A stretch of 64,000 nucleotides of DNA from Thalassococcus halodurans (GTDB lineage: Bacteria > Pseudomonadota > Alphaproteobacteria > Rhodobacterales > Rhodobacteraceae). Positions 35,671 through 43,332 of the stretch are shown in pieces. How positions within the stretch are numbered: the first letter of the stretch is position 1; the number at the start of each line of letters is the position of its first letter. The translations under genes and the position numbers were made by a program. The notes beneath the pieces were generated by a model, which had not been told where the DNA came from, searched no databases, and saw only the letters and a list, made by a program, of their open reading frames with translations. Location: assembly GCA_950096585.1 (NCBI GenBank), contig CATNDK010000001.1, positions 1-64,000 on the forward strand, written 5' to 3'.

Positions 35671-36329
35671 TCGCCCGTTGCGACAAGCTGCCAGTTCGGA
35701 TCGTCGCTGCCCATGTTGCGTGCGAACGTCCAGACGTCGCGCTGACGCTTAACTTCGGTCGGGCCGCCCTCAACGATCTCGCCCTCAGCGTTGCGCACTG
35801 CGAAGGTCAGTTCGCCAAAGAAACGAACGGTCAGTTCCGCCAGACCTGTTGCAGCGTCGAACGTCGCTTCGGTTAGCTTGGTTTCGCGCACGCCGATAAA
35901 CTCTGCCTCGATTGTCAGGCCCTGTTCTTCACGGGACTTGATCACTTCTTCGAAGCTTTCAAAAACATCCGCGTCCAGATAGGGGCGCAAATCTTCGATC
36001 TGGCCATTTTCGAAACCCATCAGGATCATTTCATAAGCACCACGGGCGCCGCCCAAGAACTCCGAAACCGAAAAGGCGGGCTCGACCCGCTTCATCTGCT
36101 CCAAAGCTTTGGCGCTTTCGCTGCCTTCTTCAACGTGATCGGTAATATCCCGATCCGGACCGCCATCGATCACTTCGAAATTGCGACGATCTTTGCGGGG
36201 AGCCGCATCAAGAGGGGCAGGGGGCTTTTCAAAGCCCTCACGTGTCCCCAGAACATTCTTCAGGCGAATGATCAGGAACACAGCGATAGCTGCAAGTACG
36301 AGCAGCTGTAAAATAGGCAAATTCATCAA
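35667..36329 (-). CDS. Tim44-like domain protein
   Basis: A 220-aa protein with an N-terminal membrane helix (ILQLLVLAAIAVFLIIRLKNVLGTREG) and a C-terminal Tim44 domain: FLGGARGAYEMILMGFENGQIEDLRPYLDADVFESFEEVIKSREEQG. This is the alphaproteobacterial TimA type, related to mitochondrial Tim44, and may act in protein insertion or membrane quality control. First gene of the timA-mltA-smr operon, divergent from fxsA across a 99-nt promoter region. Its proximity to secB may be accidental. Confidence 0.9.
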   Translation of the reverse strand: MMNLPILQLLVLAAIAVFLIIRLKNVLGTREGFEKPPAPLDAAPRKDRRNFEVIDGGPDRDITDHVEEGSESAKALEQMKRVEPAFSVSEFLGGARGAYEMILMGFENGQIEDLRPYLDADVFESFEEVIKSREEQGLTIEAEFIGVRETKLTEATFDAATGLAELTVRFFGELTFAVRNAEGEIVEGGPTEVKRQRDVWTFARNMGSDDPNWQLVATGE

Positions 36330-36428
36330 GACCTCATGCTGGGTTCTTTGAATGGACGTGTTGAAACCTTATGTAGGGAGTGCACGCGTAGCTGTCCACC
36401 GTACGCGACGACTTAGGAGATCAGATTA

Positions 36429-36947
36429 ATGTGGCTCTTTTTGGCATTTCTGGCCATTCCAATCATCGAGATTGCCCTTTTCATTCAGGTTGGCGGCCTA
36501 ATTGGCCTTTTCCCGACGTTGGCGATCGTGGTGATTACCGCGATTTTGGGCACGTGGCTGGTTAGATCACAAGGGTCCCAAGCGCTACGAAATCTGCAGT
36601 CGTCATTCTCTGAACTTCGCGACCCGACCGAACCTTTGGCGCACGGTGCGATGATCTTGATCGCCGGTGCGCTGCTGCTAACCCCCGGCTTTTTCACCGA
36701 CGCGGTTGGTTTCGCACTTCTGGCACCGCCGGTACGCATCGCGGTTCTGCGCTGGGCACGAAAAAACATCAAAGTGACCCAATTTTCTATGGGTCAGTCC
36801 GCCAGCTATTCGCACAGCAGCCACAAACAACATGATCCGCGCACTAACGCCGGTCGCGGGCAGGGGGAAATCATCGAAGGCGACTACGAAGAAATTTCAA
36901 AAACACCCAAACCCACCCATCCGGGTTCGGGCTGGACTAAGCATTGA
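36429..36947 (+). CDS. fxsA: FxsA family membrane protein
   Basis: A 172-aa FxsA-type inner-membrane protein of unclear function; in E. coli FxsA eases exclusion of phage T7 by F plasmids. It shows the typical core WLFLAFLAIPIIEIALFIQVGGLIGLFPTLAIVVITAILGTWLVRSQG, followed by GALLLTPGFFTDAVGFALLAPPVR, and a long polar C-terminal tail rich in His and Ser. TTAGGAG lies upstream of the ATG. Likely co-transcribed with secB, 56 nt on. Confidence 0.88.
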   Translation: MWLFLAFLAIPIIEIALFIQVGGLIGLFPTLAIVVITAILGTWLVRSQGSQALRNLQSSFSELRDPTEPLAHGAMILIAGALLLTPGFFTDAVGFALLAPPVRIAVLRWARKNIKVTQFSMGQSASYSHSSHKQHDPRTNAGRGQGEIIEGDYEEISKTPKPTHPGSGWTKH

Positions 36948-37003
36948 GGATACCGCGCGTCACTGATAAGCGGTAACAAAAGCCATTTAAGGGAGTTGAT
37001 CGC

Positions 37004-37504
37004 ATGGGTGATGCGAATACGAACGGTGCACCGGAAGCAGCACCTCAGGTTAAAATGAACGTACTGGCCCAATTCATTCGGGACATGTCGTTTGAAAACA
37101 TCCTCGCGCAAAAAGGTGCGCAGGGTGACACGCAGCCGGACGTTCAGGTTCAGGTAAATCTGGATGCGCGCAAACGCGCGCCGGAAAACCAGTACGAAGT
37201 CGTCATGAAGCTTAAGATCGACAGCAAGGCCAAGGAAACCGGCGATCAGCTGTTCCTGCTTGAGATCGAATACGCAGGCGTCTTCGTCGTTGAAAACGTA
37301 CCCGAGGAACAGATCCATCCGTTCCTTCTGATCGAATGCCCGCGCATGCTGTTCCCGTTTGTGCGCCGCATCGTTGCCGACGTCACACGTGACGGTGGCT
37401 TCCCGCCGCTGAACCTTGAAACGATTGATTTCCTTGCACTTTACCGTGCGGAACTTCAGCGTCGCGCAGCCGCATCTCAGGCCGAGCCCCAGGGCACAGC
37501 CTAA
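37004..37504 (+). CDS. secB: Protein-export chaperone SecB
   Basis: SecB is the tetrameric chaperone that keeps preproteins unfolded and passes them to SecA. Its 166 aa include LAQFIRDMSFENILAQ near the N-terminus and the core FLLEIEYAGVFVVENVPEEQIHPFLLIECPRMLFPFVRRIVADVTRDGGFPPLNLETIDF. AAGGGAG precedes the ATG. Convergent with dnaQ, which ends 4 nt after the secB stop; the secB terminator lies inside dnaQ. Confidence 0.97.
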   Translation: MGDANTNGAPEAAPQVKMNVLAQFIRDMSFENILAQKGAQGDTQPDVQVQVNLDARKRAPENQYEVVMKLKIDSKAKETGDQLFLLEIEYAGVFVVENVPEEQIHPFLLIECPRMLFPFVRRIVADVTRDGGFPPLNLETIDFLALYRAELQRRAAASQAEPQGTA

Positions 37505-37508
37505 GATA

Positions 37509-38198
37509 TCAGCCCTTATTCCAAAGGGCGTTATCCCCGAGTTTTTTGACAAAGGCGGCATGTGCCGCCTTTTCGTTTTCTGTGATCCGCGAAGGCAAAG
37601 GTGTTGGGCGTCGGGTCGGACGCCAATCGGTGTCCACTGATGCGCCAGCCGTCTTTTCCTTTGAAACGGAAAGCGCAAAATCGGGCTGCTTGCCGCCGAT
37701 CAGCTCAAGATACACCTCGGCCAGAATTTCAGAGTCGAGCAAAGCGCCGTGCAATGTCCGCGATGAGTTGTCGATGTTAAAACGGCGACACAAGGCATCG
37801 AGCGACGCAGGCGACCCCGGGAAACGTTTGCGCGCGATGGCCAGCGTATCCAGCGCCTGTTCCCAAGGCAGCTGGCGCTTGTTCAGCCACTTCAGCTCGG
37901 CGTTCAGGAATTTCATGTCGAAGCTGGCGTTGTGGATGATCATTTTGGAATCCCCAACGAATTCCAGAAATGCGTCCGCAATTTGAGCGAAGACAGGTTT
38001 ATCACGCAGAAAATCGTCGCCCAGTCCGTGAACTTCAAACGCTTCCTGCGGCATCGACCGTTCTGGGTTGATGTATTGGTGATATGTGTTGCCCGTGGCC
38101 ACATGGTTCCACAGCTCGACAGCACCGATTTCTACGATCCGATCGCCGGACTCGGGGTCAAAGCCTGTGGTTTCGGTATCAAGAACGATTTCACGCAT
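37509..38198 (-). CDS. dnaQ: DNA polymerase III epsilon subunit
   Basis: DnaQ is the 3'-5' proofreading exonuclease of the replicative polymerase. The 229-aa protein has Exo I (REIVLDTETTGFDP), Exo II (MIIHNASFDMKFLNAEL) and Exo III (NSSRTLHGALLDSEILAEVYLEL) with all metal-binding acidic residues. The track uses a GTG at 38210; the ATG at 38198 gives the standard start MREIVLDTETTG. It overlaps coaE by 8 nt, and the minus-strand run maf-aroE-coaE-dnaQ is a tight operon leading away from the putative origin. Confidence 0.95.
   Translation of the reverse strand: MREIVLDTETTGFDPESGDRIVEIGAVELWNHVATGNTYHQYINPERSMPQEAFEVHGLGDDFLRDKPVFAQIADAFLEFVGDSKMIIHNASFDMKFLNAELKWLNKRQLPWEQALDTLAIARKRFPGSPASLDALCRRFNIDNSSRTLHGALLDSEILAEVYLELIGGKQPDFALSVSKEKTAGASVDTDWRPTRRPTPLPSRITENEKAAHAAFVKKLGDNALWNKG
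37551..37572 (+). terminator. secB terminator inside dnaQ coding sequence
   Basis: AAAGGCGGC-ATGT-GCCGCCTTT forms a perfect 9-bp stem with an ATGT tetraloop and is followed on the plus strand by TTCGTTTTC. It starts 47 nt after the secB stop and lies wholly within the last part of the convergent dnaQ gene, where it encodes part of AAHAAFVKK. A smaller stem, GCCCTT/AAGGGC, lies at about 37512-37529. Confidence 0.65.
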
Positions 38199-38784
38199 TG
38201 TCAGAGCCACTTTTCAGGGTTTCAAGCACAGTTTTGACGTCGTTTTCCGCCATTTCAAGGGTATCTGTCCGAACCCTGAAATCAGATCTCCGGACTTTTT
38301 CATCGTTCGGCATCTGCTTGGACAGGATTTGTTCAAACTGCGCTTCTGTCATCGTGCCCCGGGCCATAACGCGTTCCCGTTGAAGGGTTGGATTTACGTC
38401 AACGCAGACAACAGCGTCAAATTCACCCTCTGAGTTCGTTTCGAACAACAGGGGAATGTCAAAAACGATGCAGTCCGCTTTCGAATGCGCTGCGAAGTCT
38501 GCCCGATCCTGTCTGACCAACGGGTGCACGATCTTTTCCAGTTTAGCCAAGGCATCACTTTCCGCAGAAATGATATCTTTCAACCGGTCTCTGGAAACAG
38601 CGCCATCAGAGATTGCTTGTGGCCACAGGTCCTGAATTGGGGCTAGTTTTTCACGCACCGTTTGGGCCGATCGGGGAACGGCTGCGTCAGCATCCCACAC
38701 ATCGCATCCAAGATCTTTGAAAATCTTGGACGTTGTCGACTTACCCATGCCGATAGATCCGGTCAGACCGATTTTAAGTGTCAT
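38191..38784 (-). CDS. coaE: Dephospho-CoA kinase
   Basis: CoaE performs the last step of coenzyme A synthesis, phosphorylating dephospho-CoA. The 197-aa protein starts with the P-loop MTLKIGLTGSIGMGKSTTSKIF and has the DADAAVP and DIPLLFET motifs (CoA-binding DxD and lid region). Normal length. Overlaps aroE by 4 nt and dnaQ by 8 nt. Confidence 0.96.
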   Translation of the reverse strand: MTLKIGLTGSIGMGKSTTSKIFKDLGCDVWDADAAVPRSAQTVREKLAPIQDLWPQAISDGAVSRDRLKDIISAESDALAKLEKIVHPLVRQDRADFAAHSKADCIVFDIPLLFETNSEGEFDAVVCVDVNPTLQRERVMARGTMTEAQFEQILSKQMPNDEKVRRSDFRVRTDTLEMAENDVKTVLETLKSGSDNA

Positions 38785-39614
38785 CGCAAAACGGCCGCAC
38801 GCAGCGCATCATCCACTTCCGGGCGCTTGTTGAACCAGCGCTCAAACCCCGGAACCGCCTGATGTAGCAACATGCCCAAGCCGTCGACAGTCGGGCAGCC
38901 GATTTCACGCGCTGTTTTCAGAAGCTTGGTTTCTAGCGGTGTGTATACAATGTCTGTAACCAAAGTTGTCGGTCGCAACCCGTCAAGCGGCACGCGCAAT
39001 TCGGGCTTGCCGACCATGCCAAGCGACGTCGTGTTCACAACAGTCGCGGCATCCTCCATGACATTTCCTGCCTGCACCCATTCTATAACGCTCAGGCGCT
39101 TGCCAAAATCTTCGCGCAGCTTATCGGCCCGTGCCCGCGTTCTGTTGGTGATCAAAATCTCTGGGCAGCCGGCCTCGATCAATGACGCAACAATCGCACG
39201 CGCCGCGCCGCCCGCCCCAAGAACGACAGCCGGCCCAGCCTTTGGTTCCCAAGTAGGGGCTTTCTGGCGCAAGTTGGCAATAAATCCGTAACCATCTGTA
39301 TTATCGGCATGAATTTTACCATCACTGCGGAAAATCAAAGTGTTGGCAGCCCCGATCACCGCAGCCCGATCTGTGATCAGATCAGCGATCTCAAGTACCT
39401 TTTCCTTATAAGGGATGGTCACATTGACGCCCACAAACCCCAGCTCTGGCAGCGTTTTAAGGGCACTTTCCAGTTTGTCAGCGGCAATCTCCATCGGGAT
39501 GTAGTAGCCAGGCAAACCATATTTCCGAAGCCAATAACCATGAAGCTGAGGCGATTTCGAATGCGCAATAGGGGACCCGATAACACCCGCCAACGGGATA
39601 CGATTTGCGGTCAT
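38781..39614 (-). CDS. aroE: Shikimate dehydrogenase
   Basis: AroE reduces 3-dehydroshikimate to shikimate with NADPH in aromatic amino-acid synthesis. The 277-aa protein has the substrate-binding GVIGSPIAHSKSPQLHGYWL, the catalytic lysine in GVNVTIPYKEKVLEIAD, and the nucleotide-binding VLGAGGAARAIVASL followed by ITNRTRARADKL. Overlaps maf and coaE by 4 nt each. Confidence 0.96.
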   Translation of the reverse strand: MTANRIPLAGVIGSPIAHSKSPQLHGYWLRKYGLPGYYIPMEIAADKLESALKTLPELGFVGVNVTIPYKEKVLEIADLITDRAAVIGAANTLIFRSDGKIHADNTDGYGFIANLRQKAPTWEPKAGPAVVLGAGGAARAIVASLIEAGCPEILITNRTRARADKLREDFGKRLSVIEWVQAGNVMEDAATVVNTTSLGMVGKPELRVPLDGLRPTTLVTDIVYTPLETKLLKTAREIGCPTVDGLGMLLHQAVPGFERWFNKRPEVDDALRAAVLR

Positions 39615-40210
39615 GATGCCAGTTCTCCGATCAACGTCAGATGATTGATAAACTCTATAAGCGGAAGACCAAGCACATTGAAATGATCACCTTCAATCCG
39701 CGTGAACAATCGAACGCCTTCCTGTTCCAATTTGTACGCACCGACAGAGTCTGCAACCGAAGGCCAGTTCCGCCCGAGATAATCATCAATGAATCCATCT
39801 GACAGATCGCGCATATAAAGGCGCACCATCCCGATGTGGCGCCATTTCGGCTCGCCATCTTGATAAAGAACCGCGGCTGAAAGCAGCATGTGCTTTTTCC
39901 CGCTTAGTAAAGTCAGCTGTTCCTTCGCCTGCTCGATGGTTTCCGGTTTGGACAGGATGCGATCATCGATTTGCAAAATCTGGTCACACCCCAGAACATA
40001 TGCGCCAGGATTCTTCTGCGAGATTTTGCGCGCCTTCAATTCGGCCAGAGTATCAGCCACGTCACGGGGTTTGGCCTGCTCGGCTTCCAAGGCACCGCGA
40101 ACCGAATCTTCATCAATCCGTGCGACCTGTACAGAGTGGGTGATTCCAGCCGACGACAGCAGTTCGGTGCGGATTTTTGATCCTGAAGCGAGGATGAGCG
40201 GATTTTTCAT
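39611..40210 (-). CDS. maf: Maf nucleotide pyrophosphatase
   Basis: Maf-family enzyme hydrolysing non-canonical or modified nucleoside triphosphates. The 199-aa protein begins MKNPLILASGSKIRTELL, the S-x-S-x-R motif of the family, and has the conserved EAEQAKPRDVADTLAELKARKIS and GCDQIL motifs. The stretch YKLEQEGVRLFTRIEGDHFNVLGLPL matches the Maf C-terminal core. It is the gene closest to the origin on the left; its ATG touches a DnaA box. Confidence 0.94.
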   Translation of the reverse strand: MKNPLILASGSKIRTELLSSAGITHSVQVARIDEDSVRGALEAEQAKPRDVADTLAELKARKISQKNPGAYVLGCDQILQIDDRILSKPETIEQAKEQLTLLSGKKHMLLSAAVLYQDGEPKWRHIGMVRLYMRDLSDGFIDDYLGRNWPSVADSVGAYKLEQEGVRLFTRIEGDHFNVLGLPLIEFINHLTLIGELAS

Positions 40211-40218
40211 GTGGAAAA
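40210..40218 (-). promoter_or_regulatory. DnaA box 1
   Basis: TGTGGAAAA, the reverse complement of TTTTCCACA, one base from the E. coli consensus TTATCCACA. It touches the maf start codon and may also influence maf transcription. Confidence 0.6.
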
Positions 40219-40372
40219 CTCGTCGAATAACCGCGGGTAAATGTGGTTGGATCGTTCATGGGAAAATTAACACGATCATGCAAGCCGTGGACAACTTCCA
40301 TGTTTTTCCCGACGTTCAGTAAGATTATCAGTTTGGGGACGGGATAACTTTACCGATGTGCGTAAGCTAAAA

Positions 40373-40406
40373 TTTCTTGTATCTCTACCAAGATATGTAC
40401 AAGAAA
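40373..40406. repeat. Inverted repeat TTTCTTGTA/TACAAGAAA in oriC
   Basis: TTTCTTGTA (40373-40381) and its exact complement TACAAGAAA (40398-40406) are separated by 16 nt. A second, looser pair (TTTCTTG at 40451-40457, TACAAGAA at 40470-40477) lies 45 nt further on. Either a protein-binding site or part of the strand-opening element; not a known DnaA, IHF or CtrA motif. Confidence 0.6.
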
Positions 40407-40450
40407 CAATGAAATCCGAAATCACAATAAGATATTGTTAAATAACATTT

Positions 40451-40477
40451 TTTCTTGGTTAATCTAGTATACAAGAA
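40451..40477. repeat. Second TTTCTTG/TACAAGAA inverted repeat in oriC
   Basis: TTTCTTG (40451-40457) and TACAAGAA (40470-40477) repeat the arms of the 40373-40406 palindrome with a shorter 12-nt spacer. CCAAG follows at 40486-40490, as it also occurs between the arms of the first pair. Confidence 0.5.
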
Positions 40478-40492
40478 TTTTGGTACACCAAG

Positions 40493-40522
40493 TTTTCCAC
40501 AATCTGTTCTAACTGTGGAAAA
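40493..40522. promoter_or_regulatory. Inverted pair of DnaA boxes
   Basis: TTTTCCACA (40493-40501) and TGTGGAAAA (40514-40522) face each other across 12 nt, 43 nt upstream of the AT-rich tract ending near 40612. Perfect complements of one another, so they could also form a cruciform arm. Confidence 0.65.
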
Positions 40523-40739
40523 ACGACCAGAAACTCAGTAATCCCAAGCTTAACAAATCCCCAACAAACAAAATCATCTCTTAAATATTTTCTTTATTTT
40601 ATAAAGTTTACCTGCCTGACCTCGACGATTGACTTCACACGGTAATTTTCTTACCTGTGTTCCAACGCCTCAGTCCTGAGGAACGTGTTTTCCAACATAA
40701 CTGCTTTGAACTGCATCCATCAGGTGCAGAGAGTGTGCG

Positions 40740-42011
40740 ATGAATCTCGAAAAACTGAACCTGTCCGATCTTAAGGCCCAAAGCCCAAAGAACCTTTTGG
40801 CGCTTGCTGAAGAGCTTGAGATTGAAAACGCCTCGACCATGCGAAAAGGCGAAATGATGTTCCAAATTCTGCGTGAACGCGCAGACGAAGGCTGGGACAT
40901 TTATGGTGATGGCGTTCTTGAAGTTCTTCAGGACGGTTTTGGTTTCTTGCGTTCTCCGGAAGCAAACTACCTGCCGGGTCCTGACGATATTTATGTATCG
41001 CCCGACATGATCCGTAAATTTTCGCTGAGAACAGGCGACACAATCGAAGGTCAGATCAAAGCACCTGAGGGTGAAGAACGTTACTTTGCTTTGATGGACG
41101 TATCGCAGATCAACTTCGAAGATCCTGAAAAAGCACGTCACAAGATCGCATTCGATAACCTGACGCCGCTCTACCCAGATGAACGTCTGAAGATGGAAAT
41201 CGAAGATCCTACCATCAAAGACAAATCCGCGCGCATCATCGACCTCGTCGCACCGATCGGTAAAGGTCAGCGTTCTTTGATCGTTGCCCCGCCGCGGACC
41301 GGTAAAACGGTGCTGCTGCAGAACATCGCGTCCAGCATCGAAAAGAACCACCCGGAATGCTATCTGATCGTTCTTCTGATCGACGAACGTCCGGAAGAAG
41401 TTACTGACATGCAGCGTTCTGTGAAGGGTGAGGTTATTTCCTCGACCTTCGATGAACCTGCGACACGTCACGTGGCCGTCAGCGAAATGGTTATCGAAAA
41501 AGCCAAGCGCCTCGTTGAACATAAGCGCGACGTCGTGATCTTGCTCGACTCGATCACACGCCTTGGCCGCGCCTTTAACACTGTCGTACCTTCCTCTGGT
41601 AAGGTTCTGACTGGTGGTGTTGACGCGAATGCCCTGCAGCGTCCTAAACGCTTCTTCGGTGCCGCGCGTAACATCGAAGAGGGTGGCTCTCTGACCATCA
41701 TCGCAACAGCGCTGATCGACACAGGCAGCCGTATGGACGAAGTCATCTTTGAAGAATTCAAAGGTACGGGTAACTCTGAAATCGTTCTGGATCGTAAGGT
41801 CGCGGATAAGCGGGTCTTCCCGGCGATGGATATTCTCAAGTCCGGTACGCGTAAGGAAGATCTGTTGGTCGATAAGGCAGATCTGCAGAAAACATTCGTG
41901 CTGCGCCGCATTCTGAACCCGATGGGCACAACGGACGCGATCGAATTCCTGCAATCGAAGCTGAAACAGACTAAAACGAACTCTGAATTCTTCGATTCTA
42001 TGAACACCTAA
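40740..42011 (+). CDS. rho: Transcription termination factor Rho
   Basis: Rho is the hexameric RNA helicase that ends transcription. The 423-aa protein starts [32 protein letters not shown] (Rho N domain) and has the RNA-binding cold-shock-like domain ([32 protein letters not shown]). The ATPase has Walker [13 protein letters not shown] near residue 180, Walker [16 protein letters not shown] near 265 and the Q-loop [18 protein letters not shown]. First gene right of the putative origin. Confidence 0.98.
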   Translation: MNLEKLNLSDLKAQSPKNLLALAEELEIENASTMRKGEMMFQILRERADEGWDIYGDGVLEVLQDGFGFLRSPEANYLPGPDDIYVSPDMIRKFSLRTGDTIEGQIKAPEGEERYFALMDVSQINFEDPEKARHKIAFDNLTPLYPDERLKMEIEDPTIKDKSARIIDLVAPIGKGQRSLIVAPPRTGKTVLLQNIASSIEKNHPECYLIVLLIDERPEEVTDMQRSVKGEVISSTFDEPATRHVAVSEMVIEKAKRLVEHKRDVVILLDSITRLGRAFNTVVPSSGKVLTGGVDANALQRPKRFFGAARNIEEGGSLTIIATALIDTGSRMDEVIFEEFKGTGNSEIVLDRKVADKRVFPAMDILKSGTRKEDLLVDKADLQKTFVLRRILNPMGTTDAIEFLQSKLKQTKTNSEFFDSMNT

Positions 42012-42028
42012 ATCAGGGGCGCTAGCGG

Positions 42029-43312
42029 ATGGATACGATCTTTGCCCTTGCCACCGCGCAGGGGCGCGCTGGCGTTGCTGTAATCCGTATTTCAGGTCCT
42101 CAGTCATGGGATGTAGGCACCGCGCTTGCTGGTAGCCTGCCAAAGCCTCGTAAGGCTGGTCTACGACGTCTTACAGCGTCTGATGGAACCTATCTTGATG
42201 AAGCTTTGGTTCTTACTTTTGAGGACAAAGAAAGCTTCACTGGTGAAAAAACGGTCGAGCTTCAGACCCACGGAAGTATTGCAGTCGTAAACTCTATTTT
42301 AAAAGAGTTGGGCAGATTTAGTGACTGTAGACCGGCTGAACCTGGTGAGTTTACCCGCCGCGCAATGGAGAGTGGTCGACTTGATCTTGTTCAGGTCGAA
42401 GCTCTCTCTGATCTGATCGAGGCAGAAACAGAGCTGCAAAGAAAACAAGCTTTACGGATGTTCGATGGCGCGTTTGGTGAACGCGTTCTATCGTGGCGGC
42501 AATCGCTGATCCGGGCGGCTTCTTTGCTAGAAGCGGTTATCGACTTCGCTGATGAAGAAGTACCAGAGGACGTTTCAGTAGAAGTTTCCGAGCTTCTGAA
42601 AATGGTAATCGAAGCTTTAAACAAAGAGCTGACTGGCTTTCAAAGTGCAGAACGAATTCGATCCGGTTTTGAGGTTGCGATCATAGGCGCTCCGAATGTG
42701 GGTAAATCCACATTACTCAATGCGCTGGCTGGTCGCGACGCAGCCATCACGTCTGAAATCGCGGGAACGACGCGCGATGTGATCGAGGTGCGAATGGACC
42801 TCTCGGGCATCCCCGTAACCTTGTTGGATACGGCCGGTCTACGAGAGACCGACGATACAATTGAAGCACTTGGTATTGCGCGAGCAAAGGACAGGGCTTC
42901 GGCTGCAGACCTTCGTGTATTTCTGAAGTCTGGTGATGAAGGCGTTCCTGACTTCATCGAAGCAGAAGATTTGGTTTTTGAAACTAAGGCTGATTTAACC
43001 GGAAAGGCCGACGCTATCTCGGCCAAATCGGGTGAGGGGCTGGATAAGGTCATTCGATTGATAACCCATGCTTTGCAGCAGAAAGTTGCTGGTGCTAGCC
43101 TTGCCACCCGAGAACGCCATCGCGTGGCACTGGTTCTGGGTGTTAAACATCTGGAAACCGCTGAAAGATTGGTTTCGGAAGGCTCCGAAATTTATGATAT
43201 CGCTGCTGAAGAGATTCGAACCGCCGTGCGTGGACTTGAAAGTCTTGTCGGTAAAGTTGGTGTTGAAGACCTGTTGGACGAAATCTTCTCAAGTTTCTGT
43301 CTTGGAAAGTAA
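42029..43312 (+). CDS. mnmE: tRNA modification GTPase MnmE
   Basis: MnmE, with MnmG, installs the carboxymethylaminomethyl group on U34 of certain tRNAs. The 427-aa protein has an N-terminal folate-binding domain (DTIFALATAQGRAGVAVIRISGPQ), a G domain with GAPNVGKSTLLNAL near residue 216 and DTAGLRETDD, and the C-terminal CLGK ending that supplies the catalytic cysteine. It lies 17 nt after rho and 12 nt before the mnmG start. Confidence 0.97.
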   Translation: MDTIFALATAQGRAGVAVIRISGPQSWDVGTALAGSLPKPRKAGLRRLTASDGTYLDEALVLTFEDKESFTGEKTVELQTHGSIAVVNSILKELGRFSDCRPAEPGEFTRRAMESGRLDLVQVEALSDLIEAETELQRKQALRMFDGAFGERVLSWRQSLIRAASLLEAVIDFADEEVPEDVSVEVSELLKMVIEALNKELTGFQSAERIRSGFEVAIIGAPNVGKSTLLNALAGRDAAITSEIAGTTRDVIEVRMDLSGIPVTLLDTAGLRETDDTIEALGIARAKDRASAADLRVFLKSGDEGVPDFIEAEDLVFETKADLTGKADAISAKSGEGLDKVIRLITHALQQKVAGASLATRERHRVALVLGVKHLETAERLVSEGSEIYDIAAEEIRTAVRGLESLVGKVGVEDLLDEIFSSFCLGK

Positions 43313-43316
43313 GGAG

Positions 43317-43332
43317 TGTTTCACGTGAAACA
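43317..43332. promoter_or_regulatory. parS: parS site 1 (perfect), at mnmG start
   Basis: TGTTTCACGTGAAACA, an exact match to the widely conserved ParB-binding palindrome. It contains the GTG start of mnmG. Located 2.8 kb right of the putative origin and 2.5 kb from parA. Confidence 0.9.

Larger units (their letters stand above)
40211..40739. other. Putative chromosomal replication origin (oriC)
   Basis: A 529-nt gene-free, AT-rich gap where the flanking genes point away on both sides (maf-aroE-coaE-dnaQ left, rho-mnmE-mnmG-rsmG-parA-parB right). It holds three DnaA boxes of the form TTTTCCACA: 40210-40218 and 40514-40522 (as TGTGGAAAA) and 40493-40501. The last two are inverted and 12 nt apart. 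Very AT-rich tracts at about 40410-40480 and 40565-40612 could be the unwinding element. Paired inverted repeats of TTTCTTGTA also lie here. Two perfect parS sites are within 5 kb. Many alphaproteobacteria have their origin in this gene neighbourhood. Confidence 0.8.

Noticed and set aside
40635-42143. 502-aa minus-strand ORF across rho
   Set aside because: Antisense to rho, which has every expected motif; the ORF has no recognisable domain.
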